DNA of 64,000 nucleotides from Arthrobacter nitrophenolicus (GTDB lineage Bacteria; Actinomycetota; Actinomycetes; Actinomycetales; Micrococcaceae). Within the stretch, counting starts at the first letter, position 1. Every line of letters starts with the position of its first letter. The position numbers and the translations under genes were made by a program. Location: NCBI RefSeq assembly GCF_000332815.1, contig NZ_AOFD01000014.1, positions 22,404-86,403 of the forward strand, given 5' to 3'. The notes under the pieces were generated by a model. It did no database searches and was not told the origin of the DNA. It saw only the letters and a list, made by a program, of their open reading frames with translations. This document shows, piece after piece, positions 1 to 8,763 of the stretch.

Positions 1-1216
1 GGGCCACGGCGGCGGCGCCGTGTTCGTCGATGAGGGCGCCGGTTTCGAAGCGCTCCAGGGAGAACGGCTGGTTCAGCTTGTGCGGGGCGCCCGTGGCGAT
101 GGTGTGGGCGAAGGTCATTCCGGCGGCCGGAGTTCCCTTGAACCCGCCGGTGCCCCAGCCGCAGTTCACGAACATGTTGTCCACCGGCGTGGTGCCCACG
201 ATCGGGGAGGCGTCCAGCGTGGTGTCCACGATCCCGCCCCAGGTCCGGAGCACGTGGGCCCGGGCAAAGATGGGGAAGAGTTCGACGGCGGCGGCCATCT
301 GCTGCTCGATCACGTGGAAGGAGCCGCGCTGGCCGTAGCCGTTGTAGGAGTCGATGCCGGCGCCCATGACCAGTTCGCCCTTGTGCGCCTGGGAGACGTA
401 GACGTGGACGTGGTTGGACATGACCACGGTGGGGTGGACCGGCTCGTGGAGTTCGGACACCAGGGCCTGCAGCGGGTGGGACTGGATGGGCAGCTGGAAG
501 CCGGCCATTTCGGCCAGGACCGAGCTGTGCCCGGCGGCGCAGAGGCCCACCTTTTCGGTGTTGATGGTGCCGCGGGTGGTCTTGACGCCCACCACCTTGT
601 TGCCGTCCTTCAGGAAGCCGGTGACTTCGCAGTTCTGGATGATGTCGACGCCCATTTCGTCGCACTTGCGGGCGAAGGCCCAGGCCACGTGGTCGTGCTT
701 GGCGATGCCTGCTCGCGGCTGGTAGGTGGCGCCCATGACGGGGTAGCGGATGTCGTCGCTGATGTTCAGGATGGGGCAGAGTTCCTTGACCTGCTTCGGG
801 TCCAGCCACTCCGCGTCCACGCCGTTGAGCTTGTTGGCGCCCACGCGGCGCATGCTTTCGCGCACGTCACCCAGGGTGTGGGCCAGGTTCATCACGCCGC
901 GCTGGCTGAAGAGGAAGTCGTACTCCAGCTCCTCCGGCAGGATTTCCCACAGCTTGAGGGCGTGCTCGTAGATGGCTGCGCTCTCGTCCCAGAGGTAGTT
1001 GGACCGGATGATGGTGGTGTTCCGGGCCATGTTGCCGCCGGCCAGCCAGCCCTTTTCGAGGACGGCGATGTTGGTCATGCCGTGGTTCTTCGCCAGGAAG
1101 TATGCGGTGGCCAGGCCATGCCCGCCGCCGCCCACTACCACTGCGTCATAGGAGGACTTGGGCTCCGGGTTCCGCCAGAGGAAGTCCGGGTGCTCCGGAA
1201 GCTGGTGCGTGCTCAC
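1..1216 (-). CDS. soxB: Sarcosine oxidase beta subunit (cut by left edge)
   Basis: This is the beta subunit of heterotetrameric sarcosine oxidase, which oxidatively demethylates sarcosine to glycine using FAD and tetrahydrofolate in the cytoplasm. The start is GTG at 1216, and its GTGA overlaps the glyA stop, a classic coupled junction. The protein opens [19 protein letters not shown], followed by a dinucleotide-binding stretch [17 protein letters not shown] at about residues 26-42 and then [11 protein letters not shown], as in the DAO-fold SoxB family. 405 codons fit in the window and the last ones read [11 protein letters not shown], which is close to the usual C-terminus, so only a few codons are missing. 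The other sox subunits presumably follow to the left. The long plus-strand reading frame across this gene is a shadow. Confidence 0.93.
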   Translation of the reverse strand, partial: MSTHQLPEHPDFLWRNPEPKSSYDAVVVGGGGHGLATAYFLAKNHGMTNIAVLEKGWLAGGNMARNTTIIRSNYLWDESAAIYEHALKLWEILPEELEYDFLFSQRGVMNLAHTLGDVRESMRRVGANKLNGVDAEWLDPKQVKELCPILNISDDIRYPVMGATYQPRAGIAKHDHVAWAFARKCDEMGVDIIQNCEVTGFLKDGNKVVGVKTTRGTINTEKVGLCAAGHSSVLAEMAGFQLPIQSHPLQALVSELHEPVHPTVVMSNHVHVYVSQAHKGELVMGAGIDSYNGYGQRGSFHVIEQQMAAAVELFPIFARAHVLRTWGGIVDTTLDASPIVGTTPVDNMFVNCGWGTGGFKGTPAAGMTFAHTIATGAPHKLNQPFSLERFETGALIDEHGAAAVA

Positions 1217-2553
1217 TGGGCGGCTCCAATCAGGTCTGCCTCGGCGGCGGCCAGGGCGGCGTCGTCGTTGAGGTGCGGGTAGAGGGGGAACTTGTCGGCA
1301 AGGGCGGTGACGCGGCTGCGGAGTTCGCTGGCGGTGTCGTCGGCCAGGGTGCCGGCGCCGGCGGCGGCGATGAGCGCCGTGGCGATGATGTCCGCGACTT
1401 CGGCGAACTCGGCGGCACCGAAGCCGCGGGCGGCAAGGGCCGGCGTGCCGATGCGCAGGCCGGAGGAAACCATCGGCGGGCGGGGGTCGAACGGGACGGC
1501 GTTGCGGTTGACCGTGATGCCGATCCGGTGCAGCGCGTCCTCGCCCTGCTGGCCGTCGAGTTCGGAGTTGCGCAGGTCCACGAGGACCAGGTGGACATCG
1601 GTACCGCCGTTGACCACGGAGATGCCGGCGGCCCCGACGTCGGACTGCAGCAGGCGCTCGGCGATCAGCTTGGCGCCGTGCAGGACGCGCTCCTGGCGTT
1701 CCTTGAATTCAGGGGCGGCGGCCAGCTTGAAGGCCACGGCCTTGGCGGCGATGACGTGCTCCAGGGGTCCGCCCTGCTGGCCGGGGAACACGGCGCTGTT
1801 GATCTTCTTGGCGTACTCCTCCTTGGCCATAATGACGCCGCCGCGGGGTCCGCCCAGGGTCTTGTGGGTAGTGGTGGTGACGACGTCCGCGAAGGGGACG
1901 GGGTTGGGGTGCAGTCCTGCAGCCACCAGGCCGGCGAAGTGGGCCATGTCCACCATCAGGTAGGCACCCACGAGGTCGGCGATGCGGCGGAACTCGGCGA
2001 AGTCCAGCTGGCGGGAGTAGGCGGACCAGCCGGCCACGATCAGTTTGGGCTTGTGTTCCAGGGCCAGGCGCTCCACTTCGGCCATGTCCACGCGGAGGTC
2101 GGATTCGCGGACGTGGTACGGGACCACGTTGTAGAGCTTGCCGGAGAAGTTGATCTTCATGCCGTGGGTCAGGTGGCCGCCGTGGGCCAGGGAGAGTCCC
2201 AGGATGGTGTCGCCCGGGTTCAGCAGGGCGAACATGGCGGCGGCGTTGGCCTGCGCGCCGGAGTGCGGCTGCACGTTGGCGAATTCGGCACCGAACAGGG
2301 CCTTGACGCGGTCGATGGCGAGCTGCTCGATGACGTCCACGTGCTCGCAGCCGCCGTAGTAGCGCTTTCCGGGGTAGCCCTCGGCGTACTTGTTGGTCAG
2401 GACAGAGCCCTGGGCTTCCATCACGGCGGACGGAGCGAAGTTCTCCGAGGCGATCATCTCGAGGGTGGACTGCTGCCGCTCCAGCTCCTTTGCTACGGCG
2501 GCAGCAACATCGGCGTCGACCTGGGCCAGTGAGGCGTTCAGTACGTTCTGCAT
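1213..2553 (-). CDS. glyA: Serine hydroxymethyltransferase
   Basis: A PLP enzyme interconverting serine and glycine with tetrahydrofolate/methylene-THF. The reconstructed protein is 446 aa, normal for the family. The start at 2553 ([16 protein letters not shown]) is preceded by AAGGAG; a longer reading from 2592 has no ribosome site. Visible family motifs are [19 protein letters not shown] near the N-terminus, YYGGCEHVD, and the PLP-lysine region [15 protein letters not shown]. It is the first gene of a minus-strand unit and is coupled to soxB by a 4-bp overlap. It therefore probably recycles the one-carbon units and glycine released by sarcosine oxidation, rather than being the only housekeeping copy. 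The divergent GntR gene and the shared 126-bp intergenic region suggest local control. Confidence 0.96.
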   Translation of the reverse strand: MQNVLNASLAQVDADVAAAVAKELERQQSTLEMIASENFAPSAVMEAQGSVLTNKYAEGYPGKRYYGGCEHVDVIEQLAIDRVKALFGAEFANVQPHSGAQANAAAMFALLNPGDTILGLSLAHGGHLTHGMKINFSGKLYNVVPYHVRESDLRVDMAEVERLALEHKPKLIVAGWSAYSRQLDFAEFRRIADLVGAYLMVDMAHFAGLVAAGLHPNPVPFADVVTTTTHKTLGGPRGGVIMAKEEYAKKINSAVFPGQQGGPLEHVIAAKAVAFKLAAAPEFKERQERVLHGAKLIAERLLQSDVGAAGISVVNGGTDVHLVLVDLRNSELDGQQGEDALHRIGITVNRNAVPFDPRPPMVSSGLRIGTPALAARGFGAAEFAEVADIIATALIAAAGAGTLADDTASELRSRVTALADKFPLYPHLNDDAALAAAEADLIGAAQ

Positions 2554-2580
2554 GGTTCTCCTTGAAAAAGCCCTTGGGTT

Positions 2581-2637
2581 ACTGATCCACAACTGATCTG
2601 TAACTGATATATTAGAACTAACGCAATAGTATGTTGC
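2581..2637. promoter_or_regulatory. Candidate operator repeats between glyA and gntR
   Basis: Three copies of ACTGAT start at 2581, 2592 and 2603, exactly 11 bp apart, so they lie on one face of the helix. A separate imperfect dyad with GCAA/TTGC arms spans 2623-2637. The region is the shared promoter space of the divergent glyA-soxB unit and the GntR regulator. Binding by that regulator is inference. Confidence 0.45.
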
Positions 2638-2679
2638 AGGTCACGAAGCAGTCAACAGCAACTTTTTGGAGAGTCCCTG

Positions 2680-3348
2680 ATGAGCCTGATGCTGGAGAAC
2701 CACCTGGAGATCGAAGGCGATCTCTCGTTGGCCGAGCGTGCCTACCGGCATCTCCGGGACCGGCTGATCATGCTGGACATCCGGCCCGGTGACGCCATCA
2801 ACGACGGCAAGCTGGCCGCGGAGATGGGCATCGGACGCACTCCCGTCCGGGAAGCGCTGAAGCGGCTTGAAAGCGACCACCTGGTGATCTCCTACCCGCG
2901 GCGCGGCACCTTCGCCACCATCGTGGACATCACCGAGCTGGCCGACGTCTCGGAACTGCGGGAGTCACTGGAGCCGCTGGCCGCACGGCGCGCCGCCAAG
3001 CTGGCCACGCCGGCGATTCGCACGGAACTGCGCAATACTGCGGCCTCGATTGCGAAAATGGCCACCGCGGAGGATCCCTACGACCTCATGCGGTATGACA
3101 TCACGGTGCACCGCCTCATCTACCGCGCGGCTGGAAACGCCCATCTTGAAGATGTCCTGATCCGCTACGACAACCTCGCCACCCGGATCTGGTGCATGGT
3201 TCTGGACAAGGGGCCGTCCGTGGCCGGTCACGTTTCCGAGCACGTGGAGCTGCTGGAGGCCATTGCCGACGGCGATGCGGAGCGGGCGGGCAAGCTCGCC
3301 CTGGAGCACGTGACCAGCTTCGAGCAGGCCATCCGCAGCGTGCTCTAG
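2680..3348 (+). CDS. GntR-family (FCD/FadR subgroup) transcriptional regulator
   Basis: A 222-aa DNA-binding regulator. The N-terminal winged helix (about residues 10-78) shows the GntR signature GDAINDGKLAAEMGIGRTPV followed by REALKRLESDHLV. The rest is a helical FCD effector domain with conserved R/H positions (LRESLEPLAARRA, YDITVHRLIYRAAGN, HVELLEAIADGD). The ATG at 2680 follows TTGGAGAG. It is transcribed away from glyA-soxB and is the obvious candidate repressor of that sarcosine/glycine unit. The FCD family typically binds small organic acids, and the actual effector cannot be read from sequence. Confidence 0.9.
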   Translation: MSLMLENHLEIEGDLSLAERAYRHLRDRLIMLDIRPGDAINDGKLAAEMGIGRTPVREALKRLESDHLVISYPRRGTFATIVDITELADVSELRESLEPLAARRAAKLATPAIRTELRNTAASIAKMATAEDPYDLMRYDITVHRLIYRAAGNAHLEDVLIRYDNLATRIWCMVLDKGPSVAGHVSEHVELLEAIADGDAERAGKLALEHVTSFEQAIRSVL

Positions 3349-3358
3349 GCCAGCAGGC

Positions 3359-3742
3359 TTAGGAATCCAGGGGGTCGAGCCGCTTCCGCAGGAGGCAGAA
3401 CTCGTTGCCCTCCGGGTCCTGCAGGACGTGCCACGGCTCGTCGCCGGCCTGCCCCACGTCGGCCGGCCGGGCGCCGAGGGCGAGCAGCCGCTCCAGCTCG
3501 GCGGCCTGGTCCCGGTCCACCGGGTTGACGTCGATGTGCAGCGGCAGCCTTCCGGTCCGCGGATTGCTGCTGGGGCTCAGGATGATGGTGGGCTGCAGGC
3601 CCCCGAACCCGGCGGCGGGACCGATTTCGATCGCCCCGTCCTCACGGTCGAGCTCCACGTAGCCCAGGACGTCGCACCAGAAGCGGGCGAGCACTTCGGG
3701 GTCGGCGCAGTTGAGGACCAGTTCGCTGATGCGGCATGACAT
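3359..3742 (-). CDS. VOC-family (glyoxalase-like) protein
   Basis: A 127-aa protein starting MSCRISELVLNCADPEVLARF at 3742. It is one vicinal-oxygen-chelate module: beta-alpha-beta start (VLNCADPEVLARFWCDVLGY), a middle LHIDVNP strand and the closing LQDPEGNEFCLLR motif, which usually supplies a metal-ligand Glu. Proteins of this size are glyoxalase/bleomycin-resistance-like and act as dimers. No substrate can be assigned. Longer upstream reading from 4528 overlaps the amylosucrase gene antisense and is not real. It sits tail to tail with the GntR gene (10-nt gap) and divergent from the amylosucrase. Confidence 0.85.
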   Translation of the reverse strand: MSCRISELVLNCADPEVLARFWCDVLGYVELDREDGAIEIGPAAGFGGLQPTIILSPSSNPRTGRLPLHIDVNPVDRDQAAELERLLALGARPADVGQAGDEPWHVLQDPEGNEFCLLRKRLDPLDS

Positions 3743-3826
3743 GGTGTCCAGTGTATTGGGTGTGACGTGGAATACTTCCGTAGAGGCAAGCCGGAACCGC
3801 CGGCGGACGCAGGAAGGGCCACACGA

Positions 3827-5745
3827 ATGCAGGAAACCGCCAGGGTGGACGGAACGCCGCTGGAGCACGTGCTGGCAGCACTGTCCCGTGAACGGGGCAA
3901 GGGGCTGCTGCCGGACACGGCCTTCGACCGCCGCCTGGAGCGGACCCTGCCCCTGCTGGCGGATCTCTTCGGCTCCCTGTACAGCTCGCGGCCGGACTGG
4001 CAGGACCAGCTCGCAGCCCTCATTGTCCAGGCCGCCCGGTCCTGGCAGGAGCGGCCGGCCGGGCTGAAGGACCTGGACGCAGAGCGCGAAGGCGACAGCG
4101 GCTGGTTCCAGTCCAACGCCATGCTGGGCGGTGTCTGCTACGTGGACCGCTATGCGGAAAGCCTGGAGGGCGTCCGCGCCCGGATCCCGTACTTCAAGGA
4201 GCTGGGCCTGACCTACCTGCACCTCATGCCGCTGTTCCTGGCCCCCGAGCCGCATTCCGACGGCGGCTACGCGGTGTCCAGCTACCGGGAGGTCAACCCG
4301 AAACTGGGAACCATGGAGCAGCTGCGGTCCCTGGCGGCAGACCTGCGGAGCAACGGGATCAGCCTGGTGGTGGACTTTATCTTTAACCACACCTCGGACG
4401 AGCACGAGTGGGCCCGCAAGGCGGCTGCCGGCGATCCCGAATACAGCGGCTACTACTGGATTTTCCCGGACCGGACCATGCCGGACGCCTTCGAGCAGAA
4501 CGTGCGTGAGATCTTCCCGGAAAACCATCCCGGGTCCTTCATCCAGATGGCGGACGGCCGGTGGGTCTGGGCCACCTTCACACCTACCAGTGGGACCTGA
4601 ACTACTCCAACCCGGACGTCTTCCGCGCCATGGCCGGGGAAATGCTGTTCCTGGCGAACCAGGGCGTGGACATCCTCCGGATGGATGCCGTGGCCTTCAT
4701 CTGGAAGGAGCTGGGAACCTCCTGCGAGAGCCGGCCCGAGGCGCACACCCTGCTCCGCGCCTTCAATGCGGTGTGCCGGCTGGCGGCGCCGTCGCTGCTG
4801 TTCAAGTCCGAGGCCATCGTGCATCCGGACGAGGTGGCGCTCTACATCGACCCCGCCGAATGCCAGATTTCCTACAACCCGCTGCAGATGGCGCTGATCT
4901 GGGAGTCCCTGGCCACGCGGGACGCCTCGCTGCTGGCCCAGGCCCTGGAGCGGCGGCACAACATCCCGGCAGGCACGTCCTGGGTCAACTACGTCCGCAG
5001 CCACGACGACATCGGCTGGACCTTCGCGGACGAGGACGCCGCGGAACTGGGCATCAACGGCTTCGACCACCGCCGTTTCCTGAATTCCTTCTACGTCAAC
5101 CGGTTCCCCGGCAGCTTCGCCCGCGGCGTCCCCTTCCAGGACAACCCGCGCACCGGCGACTGCCGCATTTCGGGCACGACGGCGTCGCTGTGCGGCATGG
5201 AGGTCAACCCCGCCGAGGCGGTGGAACGGATCCTCCTGGCCCACTCGGTTGCCTTCAGCACCGGCGGCATCCCGCTGCTGTACCTGGGCGACGAGGTGGC
5301 CCAGCTCAACGACTACGACTATGCGCAGGAGCCAGGCCACGGGGAGGACAGCCGCTGGGTGCACCGGCCGCACTACCCGGCCGCGCAGTATGCCCGCCGC
5401 AACGACCCCGCCACACCGGAAGGCGCTGTGTACGCGGGGCTGAAGCGGATGATCGAAGTCCGCGGCGCCGCCCCTGAACTGGCCGGAACCACGCTGCTCG
5501 ATTTCAATACCCACAACCGCAGCGTCCTGGCGTACCAGCGGCCGGCAAGCGCGGCCGACGGCGGCCAGACGCGGGTCCTTGCCCTCGCCAACTTCGGCGA
5601 CTCCACCCAGCAGCTGCCAGCGGAAACCTTCGGCGGATACCTGCCTGCCGCCGTCGATCTTCTCTCGGAAGCCACGCTGGACCTGGGCGAAGGCGTCACG
5701 CTGCTCCCCCGCCAGTATCTCTGGCTGCGCGTCACGCCCGGCTAG
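3827..5745 (+). CDS. Amylosucrase (GH13), frameshifted near 4577
   Basis: Amylosucrase builds alpha-1,4-glucan from sucrose and releases fructose. Both halves are clear. The first (start MQETARVDGTPLEHVL, ribosome site AGGAAG) carries DGGYAVSSYREVNP and VDFIFNHTSDEHEWA. The second carries the nucleophile motif DILRMDAVAFIWKE, the acid/base FKSEAIVHPDEV and the third acid VRSHDDIGWTF. They are in different frames. Reading ACCTTC-ACACC at about 4577-4582, one C is missing; restoring it gives WATFHTYQWDLNY, the expected family sequence, and a 639-aa enzyme of normal length. A GTG at 3767 is a less likely start. The lesion is either a real null mutation or a sequencing error, and I favour error because similar single-base losses recur in the window. 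Confidence 0.88.
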
Positions 5746-5796
5746 CACCGGCGCCCGTTTTCCCAACCGGGGGCGGGCCGTGAAACCATACGGATC

Positions 5797-6651
5797 ATGC
5801 CCCAGAAGATTGCGTACCAGGGTGAGCCCGGCGCCAACTCCAATATTGCCTGCCAGCAGATGTTCCCGGACATGGAAAGCGTGCCGTGCGCGAGCTTTGA
5901 GGACGCCTTCGAGCTGGTGGCCAGCGGCGAGGCCGACCTGGCCATGATCCCCATCGAGAACTCCATTGCCGGCCGGGTGGCGGACATCCACGTCCTGCTG
6001 CCGCAGTCCAACCTGCAGATCGTGGGCGAATACTTCCTGCCCATCCACTTCGACCTGCTGGGCATTCCGGGCAGCACCATCGAGGGGGCCACCGAGGTGC
6101 ACAGCCACATCCACGCCCTGGGCCAGTGCCGGCGCCTGATCCGCGAGGCCAGCCTGCGCCCGGTCATCGCCGGCGACACCGCAGGATCCGCCCGGGAAGT
6201 GGCCGAGTGGAACGATCCCCGCAAGCTGTCCCTGGCTCCCCCGCTGGCCGCACAGATCTATGGCCTCGAGGTGCTGGCGTCCCGGGTGGAGGACGATCCC
6301 TCCAACACCACCCGGTTCGTGGTCCTGGCACGGGAAAAGGAACTGCCGGCCCGGGACGAACTTCCCGGACCGGCAGTCACCAGCTTTGTGTTCCGCGTGC
6401 GCAACGTCCCGTCAGCGCTGTACAAAGCACTGGGCGGTTTCGCCACCAACGGCGTGAACATGACCCGGCTTGAGAGCTACATGGTGGGCAACGAGTTCGC
6501 CGCCACCATGTTCATGGCCGACGTCGAAGGCCACCCCGAGGACCTGCCACTGAAGCTGGCACTCGAGGAACTGGACTTCTTCACCACCGAGGTTCGGATC
6601 CTGGGCGTCTACGCCGCGGCCGACTACCGCGCGGCGGCCGCCACGGCCTGA
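5797..6651 (+). CDS. pheA: Prephenate dehydratase
   Basis: Converts prephenate to phenylpyruvate, the committed step of phenylalanine synthesis. The 284-aa protein has an N-terminal catalytic domain beginning IAYQGEPGANSNIACQQMFP, with IPIENSIAGRV and the substrate-handling SNTTRFVVLAR motif at about residues 168-178. A C-terminal ACT regulatory domain follows (VTSFVFRVRNVPSALYKAL, then GVNMTRLESYMV), where phenylalanine normally binds for feedback inhibition. It lacks a chorismate mutase domain, as usual in actinobacteria. Its last 28 bp overlap the 3-prime end of the convergent flavoprotein gene, so no intergenic terminator exists between them. Confidence 0.95.
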   Translation: MPQKIAYQGEPGANSNIACQQMFPDMESVPCASFEDAFELVASGEADLAMIPIENSIAGRVADIHVLLPQSNLQIVGEYFLPIHFDLLGIPGSTIEGATEVHSHIHALGQCRRLIREASLRPVIAGDTAGSAREVAEWNDPRKLSLAPPLAAQIYGLEVLASRVEDDPSNTTRFVVLAREKELPARDELPGPAVTSFVFRVRNVPSALYKALGGFATNGVNMTRLESYMVGNEFAATMFMADVEGHPEDLPLKLALEELDFFTTEVRILGVYAAADYRAAAATA

Positions 6652-8543
6652 CGCGGCTGCTGCCCGGGCTTGAGGAACCGGGCGAAGAACGCGCCCAGTT
6701 CCGCGGTGGCGGTCAGCGGCAGGACGTTGGCCACGTACTGGTCCGGGCGGACCACCACCACGGCACCGTTGCGGTCCAGGCCCCGGAGGTCGAAGATGTC
6801 CGCATTCGGGTCCGTGCCGTAGACCTTCTCGTAGTCGGTCAGCTTGAACGGGCCCACCTGCGGCTTGAATACCGCGGGAACCTTGTTGATGTCGACGGCG
6901 GTGTGCCCCTGCTGGTAGATGACCTTCAGGTCGAACCAGGCATCCGGGTCGCCGCCGGCCGGGGTGGCAGCCAAGGGTGATTCCGGCGAGCTGGCGAACC
7001 ATTCGGCCAGCAGGTCGGTGGCCGAACCGGTCCCCGGCTGTGCCGCGTCCGCAAACACGTAGATCCGCCAGCGGCCGTCCGCGGTGGCGTGGTGGCCCAG
7101 GTGGATCGGGTTGGTGTCCGCCACCCGGACCACGGGGGCGGACTTGAAGCGTTTACCCACGGGGAAACCGGTGGCCAGGTCCTGGTGGTCGTCGGTCCCG
7201 ACAATCAGGGACGGGGCGTACTGGGTCATGAACCCGGCGGGGAATTCGGCGGTGCGGACGTAGAAGTCTTCCAGGTCCGAGGGGTGTTCGAAGTCCTCGG
7301 GCTTCTTGGCCATCATGGATGACCATTCCTTATCGAAGTCGATGAGGTTCTTCGCCACCACCTGGCGCTCTTCGGAGTAGGTAGAGAGCAGGCTCTCCGG
7401 GCTGCGGCCCTCCAGGACATGGCCCAGCTTCCACGCGATGTTGAAGCCGTCCTGCATGGACACGTTCATCCCCTGGCCCGCCTTGGCGCTGTGGGTGTGG
7501 CAGGCGTCGCCGGTGATGAAGACGCGCGGGGTGCGGGTGCCGCGGTCCTCCGGCAGGACGTCGTCGAACCGGTCGGTGAGGCGGTGGCCCACCTCGTAGA
7601 CGCTGTGCCAGGCGACGTTGCGGACGTCCAGGGTGTAGGGGTGGAGAATCTCGTTCGCCTTGTGGATGATTTCGTCGATGCTGGTGTTCCGCACCGCATG
7701 GTGGGTGGCGGGGTCCACCTCCCCCAAATCCACGTACATGCGGAACAGGTGTCCGCCTTCGCGCGGGATCAGCAGGATGCTGCCCTTTTCGCCCTGGATG
7801 GCGCACTTGGTGCGGATATCCGGAAAATCGGTCACCGCGAGCGTGTCCATGACACCCCAGGCATGGTTGGCCTGGTCGCCGGCGAGGGTGCAGCCGATGG
7901 CCTGGCGGACCTTGCTGCGTGCGCCGTCGGCACCCACCACGTACTTGGCGCGGACAACGCGCTCCTGCCCCTCGTTGGGCCCGGATGTGTGGAGCAGGGT
8001 AACCGTGACCGGGTACTCGCCGCTGTCCGCGACCTCCAGGCCCTGGAACTCGTAGCCGAAGTCCGGCTTCAGGCGTGACGGCGAGTTGGCGGCAAATTCC
8101 GCGAAGTAGTCCAGGACGCGGGCCTGGTTGACGATGAGGTGCGGGAATTCGCTTATGCCCGTCTCGTCGTCGACGGCGCGGGCGGAGCGGACGATGTTCG
8201 CACGGTTGGCCGGGTCCGGCTTCCAGAAGGCCATCTCGGTAATCCGGTAGGCCTCGGCGGTGATCCGCTCGGCAAAACCGAAGGCCTGGAAGGTCTCCAC
8301 GCTGCGGGCCTGGATGCCGTCGGCCTGGCCGATGGCCAGCCGTCCGGGGCGGCGCTCGATGATGCGCGTGGTGACGTCCGGGAACATCGAGAGCTGCGCG
8401 GCGGCAAGCATGCCGGCAGGGCCCGTGCCAACGATCAGCACATCCACTTCGTCCGGAAGTTCTTCGGGGCGGTTGATGCCGACGCCGGCGGCCGGCTGGA
8501 CCCGCGGGTCACCGGATACGTAGCCGTGGTGGTGAAACTGCAC
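6624..8543 (-). CDS. FAD-dependent aromatic hydroxylase (MobA/phenol hydroxylase type)
   Basis: A 639-aa single-component flavoprotein monooxygenase, about the length of 3-hydroxybenzoate 4-monooxygenase MobA. The GTG start at 8543 follows GAGGAATACC. Domains in order are an FAD-binding Rossmann fold with VLIVGTGPAGMLAAAQLS (about residues 34-50), the DG-type fingerprint YVVGADGARSKVRQ, the second FAD motif RVFITGDACHTHSAKAGQGMN, and a C-terminal thioredoxin-like phenol-hydroxylase dimerisation domain. It is divergent from the homoprotocatechuate operon. I infer that it hydroxylates a monohydroxylated phenylacetate or benzoate to feed that pathway, taking the place of the absent two-component HpaBC. 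A 3-hydroxybenzoate role is the main alternative. Confidence 0.85.
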   Translation of the reverse strand: MQFHHHGYVSGDPRVQPAAGVGINRPEELPDEVDVLIVGTGPAGMLAAAQLSMFPDVTTRIIERRPGRLAIGQADGIQARSVETFQAFGFAERITAEAYRITEMAFWKPDPANRANIVRSARAVDDETGISEFPHLIVNQARVLDYFAEFAANSPSRLKPDFGYEFQGLEVADSGEYPVTVTLLHTSGPNEGQERVVRAKYVVGADGARSKVRQAIGCTLAGDQANHAWGVMDTLAVTDFPDIRTKCAIQGEKGSILLIPREGGHLFRMYVDLGEVDPATHHAVRNTSIDEIIHKANEILHPYTLDVRNVAWHSVYEVGHRLTDRFDDVLPEDRGTRTPRVFITGDACHTHSAKAGQGMNVSMQDGFNIAWKLGHVLEGRSPESLLSTYSEERQVVAKNLIDFDKEWSSMMAKKPEDFEHPSDLEDFYVRTAEFPAGFMTQYAPSLIVGTDDHQDLATGFPVGKRFKSAPVVRVADTNPIHLGHHATADGRWRIYVFADAAQPGTGSATDLLAEWFASSPESPLAATPAGGDPDAWFDLKVIYQQGHTAVDINKVPAVFKPQVGPFKLTDYEKVYGTDPNADIFDLRGLDRNGAVVVVRPDQYVANVLPLTATAELGAFFARFLKPGQQPRQAVAAAAR

Positions 8544-8728
8544 GGTATTCCTCACTTCTTTGTGGTGGCTGCTGTGTTCTATATCAGAACAAGTGATTCG
8601 ATAATGGAAACGATAGAACTTGGCATCCACTGTACGCCCGATGTGACGCGGGCGACAAGTGCCCCTCAATCACCGCGGAACCCCGCGGAAAAAGGGGGTT
8701 GACGAACGCCGGCTCAAGGTGAATAGTG

Positions 8729-8740
8729 ATCGTATACGAT
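8729..8740. promoter_or_regulatory. Candidate GntR operator ahead of homoprotocatechuate operon
   Basis: ATCGTATACGAT is a perfect 12-bp palindrome, 23 bp upstream of the first operon gene and within the divergent promoter region (8544-8763). A GTATAC core is typical of FCD-type GntR operators. The natural ligand protein is the GntR regulator encoded at 10241-10924; that link is inference. Confidence 0.55.
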
Positions 8741-8763
8741 TTCGTACCTGATGAGGAGAAGCT

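Noticed and set aside
20..1282. Long plus-strand reading frame of 420 aa across the left end
   Set aside because: It lies entirely opposite the soxB and glyA genes, has histidine/glycine/valine-rich low-complexity translation and no domain; it is a GC-bias shadow.
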